Program-made: the position numbers and the translations under genes
Part shown: one piece after another, positions 25,178 through 36,386 of the stretch
How the letters are laid out: each line of letters starts with the position of its first letter
Numbering within the stretch: position 1 is the stretch's first letter
NCBI GenBank assembly: GCA_022829145.1
Contig: CM040746.1
Location: 36,992,712 to 37,056,711 of the forward strand
Reading direction: 5' to 3'
Length of the DNA stretch: 64,000 nucleotides
Source: Albula goreensis
Taxonomy: Eukaryota; Chordata; Actinopteri; Albuliformes; Albulidae
The notes under the pieces: model-generated
Told to the model about the DNA's origin: nothing
Seen by the model: only the letters and a program-made list of their open reading frames with translations
The model's database searches: none

Positions 25178-25409
25178 ACAGTTGGTTAAGTGCTGCCGCA
25201 GGCGCCCAAGCATGATAAGGACGGCGCTATTGTGATGAGGCCAACAGGAGATAGGCCAACCTACCCCGTATCAAACCCCAGCGAGGCTGGCCAATTGCCT
25301 CACCAATCGGACCTCTGGCCATGGCCGGGAATGGCGAAACCGGAAGTGGAACCCCCGACCTTAGGACCCATGGGCAGCAACTTATCCTACGAGCCACTCA
25401 GCGGCCCAT
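25178..25409 (-). mobile_element. GC-rich tRNA-derived SINE
   Basis: On the minus strand the element starts near 25409 with GCCGCTGAGTGGCTCGTAGG, an A-box-like segment, and continues to GGTCGGGGGTTCCACTTCC (about 25345-25363), a B-box-like segment (consensus GGTTCGANTCC). These are the two internal RNA polymerase III promoter boxes in tRNA spacing. The remaining 150 bases are GC-rich and unlike the AT-rich flanks, as expected of an inserted element. I cannot name the family. One plus frame runs through it (25190-25411) but is not a gene. Confidence 0.6.
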
Positions 25410-26474
25410 AAGAGAGTTTTTTCATGCTATTCGACACTATCTGATGTTCTGAGCAGGTATTTGTTTGAAGAATGCAGCAGCATTAAACGTGCCTTGGAAA
25501 ATGTGTCTCACCTGAGCCCACCAGTGAGGAGGGGCTGTGTGTACCGTGACTGTGTACAGTACCTGTGACTCATAGCCCACCGCAAGAGCATTGCGCATAG
25601 GCTGAAAATGAATACCCTCTGGGACAGAGTTTCAGAGGTCCAATAATAGAAGGTAAATAATAATCCACTGTGAGTCTTCCACAAAAACCTCCAAGGGTTT
25701 TCTGATAACAGTTACAGTAATGATAGAATCAAGTGATTCTAATCCTGCCCAACTGTACTCAGAATGATTTCCAGTAAAATGTGCATTGCTGTTAAAAAAA
25801 AAACAGCTTCGGTGCTCACTCACAGCAGCTTCAAGTATTCAAATCAGCCAGTTTTGAGCTGGGACTGAGCAGATGCCCGAAATACGTCACGGTGAGAAAG
25901 ACAGAAGCGGCGAATGACGCACAGCAAATCCCCTTTTTCCTCTCTTCTTTTCCAAAGTCTTTCCTCATCTCCGAGTTTTGTTGTTGTTTCTGGGAGTGTG
26001 GAGCGTTTGCCGATTCAATAAAGACCCGGCTTCTCGGGAGACCTGAGGACCTTCATCTTAAATGTAATTCCATTCATGGGGTCCAGATGAGATGGGCTGC
26101 ATATGCTTCAGTCACGTCACTGCAATCTGGGGGGAAGCAGCTTCAGTCCATCAGCTCACAAACCAGTACTGACAACAGCCAGCTGAAATAAACATCTCGC
26201 TGGCGTTTGTCATAATAAAGCAAAGATTAAACCTGGCCCCAGGTGCCACGGGTTTAGTTTGATTTAGCTCCTGGGCCTTAGACGTGTTATACAATAGACA
26301 TCATTTGGAAAATAAAAGGAGAGTTGTGTTTTTACCTCTCATGTGATCCTCGTATAGACTGTTTCAACTCTGGCTGCAGTTTTTTTGGTTTTCTCTGTAC
26401 TTTTGTGTATGTGCTTTGGCAGCATTTTGGAGTAATTGGCTTTGGATGTCATCTTTGTGTCAAATCACAGGTGT
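25410..26474. other. Unique noncoding DNA
   Basis: No gene recognised. The part from about 25885 to 26290 is less AT-rich, repeat-free and could be regulatory (contains CAAAGATTAAA and TGACGCA-like words). The 99-codon plus frame 25892-26191 has no known domain. Confidence 0.5.
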
Positions 26475-26775
26475 CAGAATTAAGTCCTAGTGGGCTACAG
26501 TGTCTGTTGGTTTAACCTCAGTCTTGGAGGGTCATTTTGTCTGCAGGTTTAACTCCAGTCCTGGAGCACTGCAGTTTCTGCAGGTCTAACTCCAGTCCTG
26601 CAGGGGGCAGTGTCTGCAGGTTTAACTCCAGACCTGGAGGGTGACTTTGTCTGCAGTTTTAACTTCAGTCCTGGAGGGCCGCAGTGTCTGCAGGTTTAAC
26701 TCCAGTCCTGGAGGGCGTCAGTGTCTATAGAATTTTTTTAAGTCCTGGAAGGCTTCAGTTTCTGCAGGCTTAACT
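26475..26775. repeat. Minisatellite, about 37-bp unit
   Basis: About eight copies of a unit reading GTCTGCAGGTTTAACTCCAG then TCCTGGAGGGCCGCAGT. Copies diverge by substitutions and small indels and the outer copies are the most degraded. Confidence 0.85.
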
Positions 26776-28318
26776 GGTTAAAAAGTACCTGTTCTTTCCC
26801 ACAGGCCCTACAGTCCAATTGGTATAATCTGGGTAAGAAAAGGATGTCTGAAGTCACAATAAAACAAACAATACCGATGGCCAACTTAATGGTGGTACAT
26901 CACATCCTGTAGTTTGAAAAATTACACTTAAATGATTAATTTAACCCTGAAACTCCATTTTTTTTACTTCATAAAAAATAATTTCTCTCTTCACCTGACA
27001 TACATGCTTACATATTGTGACAGATATAATTTAGTAATTGTTTTTGTAAAGTTACTGAGAGAATTATGGGCCATTTGTTTTCCAGCTAATGCTCCTTCAT
27101 CACCGATGATGTCACTTCCTTTTCACCCTGTGTTTCCTGTGTATTTCTCACCAAGAAGAAGGATGTCAGCTTGGCTTGGATTGAACTTTTTTGTTGTTCG
27201 TTTTGCTGTTATGTGGTATTATACATCATCCACCCGATCCACGCACCAAATCGATTGCAGCACCAATCTGTACCACATGTCCTTCCTTTAGGATATGGAC
27301 AGTGCTGTAGTCCCTGCTGGCTGGTATAGCACAAAGGTAAGAAATAGACTTGTGCTTTAAACCTGAATTTCATCAAACTATAGACACTGAAGGCCCTGGA
27401 CATCAAGGCCATCAACTCAGCCACAGCGTCTGTCACCATCTGCCTTGCGGTGCTCTGTCAAGGGGAGGAGAAGAATGAAGAGAGAAACACACACAAACAA
27501 TCACAAACATTGCTTGAATTTCACTGGTGGCTCTGAGGTTGCCATAGCAATGCAATAAAACATGGCCTCTACATCATGTTTGAAGCTGGAAAACACAGAA
27601 CATCTGAGAACACTGACTTTCAGATAAATCACCTGCACTTCAAATGAAGCTGCAAGTTTTTTTTTTTTTTTTTTTTAACTGAAACTAATGAAACAGTCTA
27701 AATTTAAATAGATTAACCATGCCTCGTTAGCTTTTATACAGGAAATGAGCAATGGCTCCTCAGGGTGAAAGAGGAATGTGTGGCCAATCATATCGGTTTC
27801 TGTATCACTGGAATATGATTGAGAGATCACCCAAAATCAGCCCGGAGCCCAGCAGTGACAGAGAAACATGGCCCCACACGGCCTCACCACTGCTACCATC
27901 CGTTACTGCGGGTCAGCATATTTCACTACAAGCACTTGTGCATTGCCTTCGGCCAGGGTGTGGCTTTCCATGTTCACATGGAACACACCGGTGCCAGCTT
28001 ATGCACTCATTGATGCACAGAGAAAAAAAAAAAAAAAAACCTTGGCAAGCACAGTTTAGCTACCATCTCCCCTTTCTAGCCATCTCAAAATCATCATCAG
28101 CCAACAGTCTCAGCGCTGCTGTGACATCTCTGAACAGACAGACAGACATACTGAACAAGAAAAATGACAGGAACTAGTGAATCAATTACATAGTATTGCC
28201 TGACAGATAATTGCTGGAAGGGAAACTTGATTCTAATGGAAAGTAGGATACAATGCATGCAATGATTCTGATTAGTATCTGGTTGATCCCATGGCATTTT
28301 GTTACCCTTGAGCTTTTT
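26776..28318. other. Unique noncoding DNA
   Basis: No gene recognised. Includes a T18 tract at 27658-27676, an A18 tract at 28023-28039 and an RFX X-box-like word GTTGCCATAGCAAT at 27538-27551. The 119-codon and 141-codon plus frames (26932 and 27752) were inspected and show no family signature. Confidence 0.5.
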
Positions 28319-28340
28319 TGTGTGCTAGCGCTAGCACACA
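28319..28340. repeat. Perfect 22-bp palindrome
   Basis: TGTGTGCTAGC followed immediately by its exact reverse complement GCTAGCACACA, with no loop. The centre is GCGC flanked by two NheI-type GCTAGC words. Confidence 0.95.
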
Positions 28341-28590
28341 CAGAGTGCCATTAGAAGGAGACAGGAGCCTCTTTGCCCTTTCGGACTGTTTAGGTTTCTC
28401 ATTCCACTGGGCGAAAACAATCAATATCCTGAGCTATCTTCACATGACATGTTTTTGATATGCTAAAAAAAATATGGACAATTTCTGAAGCATATTTGAA
28501 ATGTTGTCAATATGTGCCATAAGCTGACAAATATCAAATGTAGATGTAATTTTCAGGCATCTATTATTTGGCATCCCTTTGGATATCATA

Positions 28591-28650
28591 CAGTACCATG
28601 AAAAAGTATTTGATTTTCTACATTTTGCATAATTTTGACTCTAATAAATA
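28591..28650. mobile_element. Probable terminal remnant of a fish DNA transposon
   Basis: After a TA dinucleotide the text CAGTACCATGAAAAAGTATT and then GATTTTCTACATTTTGCATA resembles the end of a common fish element whose terminus reads 'CAGTRCTGTGAAAAAGTATTTGCCCCC'. About ten bases of that terminus look deleted. The opposite terminus is not visible nearby. Identification rests on recall of the family. Confidence 0.5.
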
Positions 28651-28935
28651 TCTTTTTTTTCCTCTGTTTTAATGACTGTTTGGGAAAACCTGCTAACGTC
28701 CTCCACCAATATCTTTTCCCAGTCTGTCACCATGCCATCATGTATATCTTACACACCTCAAAACTAATATTTGAGCTCAAAAAGAAGGAAAAATGGCACT
28801 GGCCAAAACTCCTGGAGGCAGTACTGCTCAGCTGTATCGGTCATGTTATCCTCAGTGGGTAAGAGGAAGGTCTGCCCTGGTGTATTTTTTCTGTTTCAGT
28901 TTTATTGATGGTAAACATCATGTTCAATGGTAGGG

Positions 28936-29115
28936 CTATTATTACACTTTTTATGGAACTTATCACAATGTGTCACATTTAACGTTGTCATGACACACAA
29001 ATGTATATGGCATACCCTTGTCTTGACAGTGCCACTATTTCTTATGATGGTTTATGACACATAATTACACATGTAATTAAACATTATGATGTCATTATGA
29101 TATGGTCATAAAGGT
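28936..29115. mobile_element. Possible MITE remnant with repeated TATGACA/TCATGACA words
   Basis: The words GTCATGACAC, TTATGACACA, GATGTCATTATG and GGTCATAAAG recur in both orientations within 180 bases, as in short palindromic fish MITEs. Termini and target duplications cannot be placed, so the call is tentative. Confidence 0.35.
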
Positions 29116-29972
29116 GATATACATTAAATATACAATACTTTATTGCACAAAAAACACTGTGCCACCGGTTTTCTGTATAAGCTAAGTATGAAGAGGATGT
29201 TTAAATGATCACATTTATTTGTCTAAATATTGCCCAAGAAAGTAAAAAAAAATAAAATAATTCTGGAGAAAAATAAATGAGGGGTGCTGTACTGAGTCCC
29301 AGTAAACCTTTGATATAGACTCACACATCCCATACCAAAGCCTTCAATAATGTGAGAGGAGCCAAATTACGGACAGGCAGAGTCATTTTGTATATAAAAT
29401 CTCAAGTTCCAAGAAAATATGAGCAACGCCATGACAAAGTGGAATAATTGATTTCACAGTGAATGATCTGTGTTGATTGAGCTATTTTCAGGAGAGCGAA
29501 AATCTGCGCAGCTCACAAATCCCACGACGAGGTGACGGTGAGGGGAGGAACATTCATTTCTCTGCTTTTAAAATTCTTCATAAAATGAGATATCATCAAA
29601 CACTGGATTTTTTTTTCACATTATACATGTTATGCATCATGCTTTATGCTCTGGCATGTATATATGCGTTCTTTGATCACTTTTAAATGTATGTCTCCGC
29701 CAGTCCCAGCTGACTCTGCATGATGCGCATATGGCCGTCAGTAAGCTCTGGTTCCTGAACAGTTTACACCATAATTAACAGTCAACCACAGTGTATGGAA
29801 CAAATGTCAGATTGTAATGGACAGCAGTGAAAACAAGCAAAAAACAAAAAAAAAATAAATAAATAAATAAATAACGTGGCTGTGGAAAACAACTTTGGCC
29901 TTGTCTGCCTGCCTCGGACACCGTCTGCGTTTCTTCAGCACGCGCCGAGGACCAGCTGTCGACAGAATGCCC

Positions 29973-29987
29973 TGTCATTAAGTGACA
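29973..29987. promoter_or_regulatory. Inverted TGTCA/TGACA pair
   Basis: The text TGTCATTAAGTGACA places two TGACA words (MEIS/TGIF-type TALE homeodomain core) in inverted order around TTAAG, inside a repeat-free stretch. Function is inferred from motif only. Confidence 0.2.
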
Positions 29988-30068
29988 TTGCTTTGCTGGG
30001 TGCTCAATGAGACACTATTTTACAGGCCAAAGGGGAGAGCAGGAGCGTAATGACTGTCACCACCAGAG

Positions 30069-30100
<32 letters not shown>

Positions 30101-30105
30101 TCTCC
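30069..30105. repeat. (TC)n microsatellite
   Basis: TC run with one TG interruption. Confidence 0.9.
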
Positions 30106-31473
30106 CCCGCCACATTACGCCTAGCAGGGCATGTCTTAGGGATGGAGGCAAAGACACCCTTCCCAGCATCTCCATCATTAAAGCCCAGGTTCAAGCCCAG
30201 GCTATAAAAGCCTGTTTCTTTTAATAAGCTGCCTAAGACGGCCATTCACCCCTTCCTCCCTTCCCAGGATTTCTCTCTCTTTTCTTTTTTTTTTTTTTTT
30301 TTTGGCCGTTGATTTATGTGAAATAAAGAAGCTTGATTGTGGAGACACATCAAAAGCCGCCCGGCGAGTGATAGGAGCGGTGAAAATAGCAAGGCACAAA
30401 TAGCTTTAGAAATGGAAGCGGATTGGTAACTGAGAGACTGATGTGACTTCTTAGTCCTGCGATTGACTTCCTGACTACCTACAGACCATTTAGTCTGGGT
30501 AAAGTAAAAAAAAAAAACAATGTAGGAGGGAGCAGGAATCTGAGAAAAACAGAAGACTTTGAATACCAGGTAGTACCCAGCTGTAGAAAAATAAAGCGAT
30601 AGGGGCATGCAGTTGCTGTTATTACAAGAAAATAGGACCACATCGCAAAGACACCTTAAAATAAACAGACAATTCAAACATATATTTCTGAAGTTTTTGT
30701 ATTTAAATCCAGTTCTCAGCGTATATGCAATTTGAGTAATGTTGATTTGACCAATGTAAAAAGACCAAACAACATATATCGCAACTTCTGCCATAAAGTC
30801 AATGAGCTGCACTACAAGGTAAAGAAGAGTGCATAGACATAAACCATGTCCATGCCTTACGTCTATGCAGCTGTCTGGATTGTCAGGAATGTTCGGGTGA
30901 GAAAAAAAAATATATATATGGGAATTAATGACAGGATCACCTCAGAGCCTTTGTGATAGGTAACCTTTCCTTTTTACCGTGTATCTGTTCTAAATCATGA
31001 CATTGGAAATGAAAACTACGGAGAAGAAATATACATTCCTTTTCTTCTGCATCACTCCAGTAAAATGCCAGCAATCAATCCCCTGCAACGCTGCAAATTA
31101 CAAATGAAGTCTATTTTTATGTTTGCTGAAAGGTCATGGATTTCACTTTCTCCGACACGAGGCTAGATTTTTACTAAAAAAGACCTTGATGAAATCAGAA
31201 TAATAATGTAAACGTCACTTCCTTATTAGTTATTACTGTGAGTATGTATGCTATTAACATTGAACATTTTTTTTCCTGTCCACACTGAATAAATAGTATA
31301 TGTAATCAATTACTTTAATAACCATGTTTATAATATTATTTCCAAACACCAAACAAATTAACCTTTTTGGGAGTGTTTCCTGATAAATTTCATTTTGGGG
31401 GCTGCAAACATAACATAAACACATCATTGGTTTGTTTATTAATCATTAGTAATCCTGTTATTATTCTATCGTG

Positions 31474-31476
<3 letters not shown>

Positions 31477-31520
<44 letters not shown>

Positions 31521-31527
31521 CGTCTCT
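31477..31527. repeat. (TC)n microsatellite
   Basis: About 17 TC units followed by TGTCTC and CGTCTC variants. Confidence 0.92.
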
Positions 31528-31924
31528 GATATCTGTATGATATCTCATGTCATGATGAACATCACTAAATGGTGCTGTCTGTGGATTGAGGCTGTATGAC
31601 CCATGATTGATTACTCTTGGCAGGTGCTGCAGCACTCGGTTCAGCCTTCCAGGTGCACCATGACCTGGCTCAGAACTTTGAGCACATTTTTTTTTCTTTT
31701 TGAATAAAAAGGGAAAAACATTAAAAAAAAATAAATTAATTAAACGCAATGCTCAGTGCAGGGGTATAATTTATGCTTTCTGTTTCCCCTTGCTAACTCT
31801 GAAGAAAACTTGTTTGAGGAGTTATCAAATCAATATGGTCAATTTGATTTGTAGTTTCATCTGTATAATATTACAGATCAAAAGTTATGAAAAGAACACT
31901 ATGGACTATTGGGTTTTTCATCTC
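31528..31924. other. Unique noncoding DNA
   Basis: AT-rich flank of the 48-bp minisatellite, with A runs near 31720. No gene recognised. Confidence 0.6.
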
Positions 31925-32969
31925 ATTAAGGCACTGTTCCAGTGTGTGGATGGGCCCCACAGTCTGCATCCTGTTAAGACACTGTTCCAGTATGTGGATG
32001 GACCCCACAGTCTGCATCCTGTTAAGACACTGCTCCAGTGTGTGGATGGGCCCCACAGTCTGCATCCTGTTAATGCACTGTTCCAGTGTGTGGATGGGCC
32101 CCACAGTCTGCATCCTGTTAATGCACTGTTCCAGTGTGTGGATGGGCCCCACAGTCTGCATCCTGTTAAGACACTGTTCCAGTGTGTGGATGGGCCCCAC
32201 AGTCTGCATCCTGTTAAGACACTGTTCCAGTGTGTGGATGGGCCCTACAGTCTGCATCCTGTTAAGGCACTGTTCCAGTGTGTGGATGGGCCCCACAGTC
32301 TGCATCTTGTTAAGACACTGTTCCAGTGTGAGGATGGGCCCCACAGTCTGCATCCTGTTAATGCACTGTTCCAGTGTGTGGATGGGCCCCACAGTCTGCA
32401 TCCTGTTAAGGCACTGTTCCAGTATGTGGATGGGCCCCACAGTCTGCATCCTGTTAAGACACTCCAGTGTTGGATGGGCCCCACAGTCTGCATCTGTTCC
32501 AGTCCCAGTGTGAGGATGGGCCCCTGTTACAGTCTGCATCCTGTTAAGACACTGTTCCAGTGTGTGGATGGGCCCCACAGTCTGCATCCTGTTAAGGCAC
32601 TGTTCCAGTGTGTGGATGGGCCCTACAGTCTGCATCCTGTTAAGGCACTGTTCCAGTGTGTGAATGGGCCCTACAGTCTGCATCCTGTTAAGACACTGTT
32701 CCAGTGTGTGGATGGACCCCACAGTCTGCATCCTGTTAAGGCACTGTTCCAGTGTGTGGATGGGCCCTACAGTCTGCATCCTGTTAATGCACTGTTCCAG
32801 TGTGTGGATGGGCCCCACAGTCTGCATCCTGTTAAGGCACTGTTCCAGTGTGTGGATGGGCCCCACAGTCTGCATCCTGTTAAGACACTGTTCCAGTGTG
32901 TGGATGGGCACCGTCTCCAGTGTGTTCCAGTGTGTGGATGGGCCCCAGTCTGCATCCTGTCTGTTCCAG
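31925..32969. repeat. Minisatellite, 48-bp unit, about 21 copies
   Basis: The unit reads GCACTGTTCCAGTGTGTGGA then TGGGCCCCACAGTCTGCATC then CTGTTAAG. Most copies are near-identical, with recurrent alternatives at the same sites (GCAC/ACAC, AAG/AATG, CCCC/CCCT). A degraded block lies at 32461-32530 and the last copies (32900-32969) are shortened. Because 48 is divisible by three and the unit has no stops in several phases, long frames stay open on both strands: 428 codons plus, 346 codons minus and further 115-208 codon frames. The plus frame would encode a 16-residue period LFQCVDGPHSLHPVKA. With both strands and several frames open, I do not call a protein. Confidence 0.96.
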
Positions 32970-34095
32970 ATAGAACCTGCAGCTGAAAATCTGTCATTCC
33001 CAAATCAGTAGCACTGAGAACAGCTTGTGAGAATGATCAGGCCTACCAACCTGAGAGAAATCAGGTAACATAAAAAATTCACCATTACATCTGAAAAGAA
33101 ACATCACTATGATGTCAGAGACATTTTCAACAACTACTACACATTTTATTGCAATGTTTTTGTATGATCAAATGGTACATTTGACAATATAACACATAAG
33201 TTGCCCTGCAATCTGGGTAGCCAATAAGGTGGTGTAACACTCTGACCTTGAGAACCTCATGAACATGCCGTCCTTGTTTGGGCCGACTGTAGCCTTTTGA
33301 ATAACTCAACTTGGCAAGCTGTATCCCAAATATATTACATTTGAAATTGGATCTGATTATTTTAGAAGCCCTTGCTCTGAGTGCAAATGAAAGGTTACCT
33401 GGCTGCCTTTAGCCCATAGACTCCGGGAGACAGAAGTATGTTCTCCTTTGTTTTCAGAAAACCTCACCGCCTGTGGGGAATGAATGGATATGCATGCCTA
33501 AAAAGGATGACAAAAGACAGAATAAGGTTTGATTATTCCTCCTTGCAAAATATACCAAATGCATTTGGGAAAAATAACAACAAAACAAGAAAAAATGCCT
33601 GAAGCAGTCCTCATATTTTTTTTTTCAATATCATTTTTAAAGCATATTGTTGCTCTCATCTTGACAGGTTTTTTTTTCCTTTTAATATACACACAACCAC
33701 ATTTAATATAGTTTTCATAGAGTAGCCTAAATGTAAAAAATGGCACAGTGAATGTCCTGATCATGCCTGTTTGACATGAAAGGAGGAGAGGATATTATGG
33801 GCCCTGCCTGGCGTACGCCTTGCCCGTAATTTCACATTCATGCGGCGTGGTGTGTCAGTGGGGAGTCCCCCAGGTGCTGCGGAGTAGATAGGGCTTCTGG
33901 AGGCTTTCCTCTGGAGGATTCTCCCGCCCATGGACCTCTGGAGCTCAAAGGAGGCGCAAGGGCTCTCCCCCAACCCTCCGCCTGCCGAACATCACAAATT
34001 CAGGGCATGATTTCTCCAAGCAGCAGGCACTCCGCTCGCCCTTTTAATAGTTATGCGTTATTAGCTGCAAACTGCAGCTCTAAAGCTTGCTCTGA
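32970..34095. other. Unique noncoding DNA, right part possibly regulatory
   Basis: No gene recognised. From about 33760 to 34080 the sequence is GC-balanced with CpGs and lacks simple repeats, then meets a GGTT microsatellite at 34098-34116. Confidence 0.5.
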
Positions 34096-34317
34096 AGGTT
34101 GGTTGGTTGGTTGGTCAGTCGGTCCACAAAAAATTTCCCACCCTTCGGCGGTCACAGTTTTTGCCCTAGGAGGCTGAAATTTGGCATGGAGGTGAAGTGT
34201 GTGTGTGTGTATGTGTGTGTGTTTCTGTTCATGCCAACTGGCTAAAAGGGGGCATGGTAGTGAGAGTGGCCTGGTCGCAGCTATTGCACATTAATGTTTG
34301 TATATATACATATAAAA
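34096..34317. other. GGTT microsatellite and possible repeat flank
   Basis: A short GGTT run is followed by sequence with TAGGAGGCTGAAATTTGGCA and a short TG run (34198-34222). The arrangement resembles repeat-associated flanks in fish genomes but I cannot assign a family. Confidence 0.35.
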
Positions 34318-34318
34318 T

Positions 34319-34386
<68 letters not shown>

Positions 34387-34388
34387 CA
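34318..34388. repeat. Compound (TA)n(TG)n microsatellite
   Basis: TATATATATA followed by about 25 TG units and TATATACACACC. Confidence 0.95.
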
Positions 34389-35157
34389 CACCACAGATGT
34401 GACAAACTTCCCAGGTAGGAAGGAAAACAGACACATGATGCGAACTAATTGCTGTAAAATATATTTGAACTCGGAGAGAAGCGGGGGCCTGCAAAATGTG
34501 ACATGGAGGAAACACTGGGTAATTTGCCTTTGAAGATAACACCGGTGAATGGAGCTTTGATGTTCCAAGTGTTGCGCATTCAATTTCTGCCTCTCCTAAT
34601 ATTCTAAGCACCTGTGACTGAAGGTCTCAGTTTAGCTATCTATACAGAGCATTTTGCTTTTTTGAAAAAGAAAAAAGAAAAAAAAAAAACGCTGATGAAT
34701 ACATATGTGCCACACAAATCAAATCTAAATTAGATCAGGATGCTGCTTTTGTTCACATTCTGTACAAGTCAGAATAATGTGCTGCTTTCCATGTCAGTCG
34801 TGTTATTTTGTGAGTTACATTCTCCTTTCTGCTTTGAAAAATATGTCCAATAAGCTGTAGTGTCCCTGTTCTAGATCAGATGATTCATCTGTCCAGCAAA
34901 TGCAAAATATAGTTTTAAATATTTTTCAAAATGCATCTTGGTGTGTTTTGTGAAAAAAAAAAAAAAAAAAATCTTAAATGGTACATTTCTCACATATTAA
35001 ACCTTACTTTGTCTAATACAGAACCATAGCCACAGGGCCCAAGCATTGTTATGCTAGAGACTTCTGGAGAGGCTCATCAGTCAATATACAGTGTCCTAGC
35101 ATGTTTCACGTTAGCATGCTGACACTGCTTTTGTATATTATATGTATATTATAATAT
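34389..35157. other. Unique noncoding DNA
   Basis: AT-rich, no gene recognised. A tracts near 34670-34690 and 34953-34970. Confidence 0.6.
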
Positions 35158-35310
35158 TATTAGGAAGCTGGGCGTCCAACTCAGAGATCGTGGGTTCTGT
35201 TCTGGCAAGCACTGTACCTTTGAGAAGGTTGTGTAGAATGTTGTGTGGTCATGTGACCTGAGTAAGTTGCTTGGGAATTGAGCATCTACCAAATGGCTTA
35301 ATGTGAATGC
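35158..35310 (+). mobile_element. tRNA-derived SINE (family shared with 40236-40425)
   Basis: The head TTAGGAAGCTGGGCG followed by AACTCAGAGATCGTGGGTTC gives an A-box-like and a B-box-like segment. The tail AGTAAGTTGCTTGGGAATTG then AGCATCTACCAAATGGCTTA then ATGTGAATG matches the common fish tail 'TTGCTTTGGATAAAAGCATCTGCTAAATG'. Its head is the same as the one on the minus strand at about 40385-40425. It is diverged, so old. Confidence 0.75.
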
Positions 35311-35510
35311 GTATAAAGCAGCATTAGTACATATTTCCATGTGTTATGTTCGTGTGCAAATAAAGCTTTGTCAATGTGAATGTCAAGGTAAGAACTTCTG
35401 TGTTAGAATGTCCTGTTTTTGTGTCTATTGCTAACTTTTAACACATGGAAGTTAAAGATAAGATTGACACATATTTAAATTTTTTTACTGCACTATTTAT
35501 GTAAAAAAAT

Positions 35511-36347
<837 letters not shown>

Positions 36348-36350
36348 ACA

Positions 36351-36385
<35 letters not shown>

Positions 36386-36386
36386 A
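36348..36386. repeat. (AAAT)n microsatellite
   Basis: About ten uninterrupted TAAA units. Confidence 0.95.

Larger units (their letters stand above)
29116..31476. other. Unique noncoding DNA with regulatory-looking blocks
   Basis: No gene recognised. Blocks at about 29400-29560, 29935-30050 and 30110-30245 are repeat-free and compositionally balanced. Simple tracts: AAAT near 29850-29872, (TC)n at 30069-30105, a T20 run near 30285-30304 and A runs near 30507. The 188-codon minus frame 30246-30812 starts in a poly-A-encoded Lys run and is not credible. Confidence 0.5.

Noticed and set aside
27752-28177. 141-codon plus-strand frame
   Set aside because: It contains a poly-Lys run from an A tract and overlaps other open frames on the same strand; no domain.
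30246-30812. 188-codon minus-strand frame
   Set aside because: Its end is a Lys/Glu run encoded by a poly-T/TTTC tract and the rest shows no family pattern.
31925-32969. CRISPR-like regular repeats
   Set aside because: Units are contiguous with no unique spacers, and the genome is eukaryotic.
31700-32986. 428-codon plus-strand frame with a 16-residue repeat
   Set aside because: It coincides with the 48-bp minisatellite, the opposite strand and other frames are also open, there is no ATG-initiated unique N-terminal domain of note, and an irregular block shifts its phase. The repeat explains the open frame.
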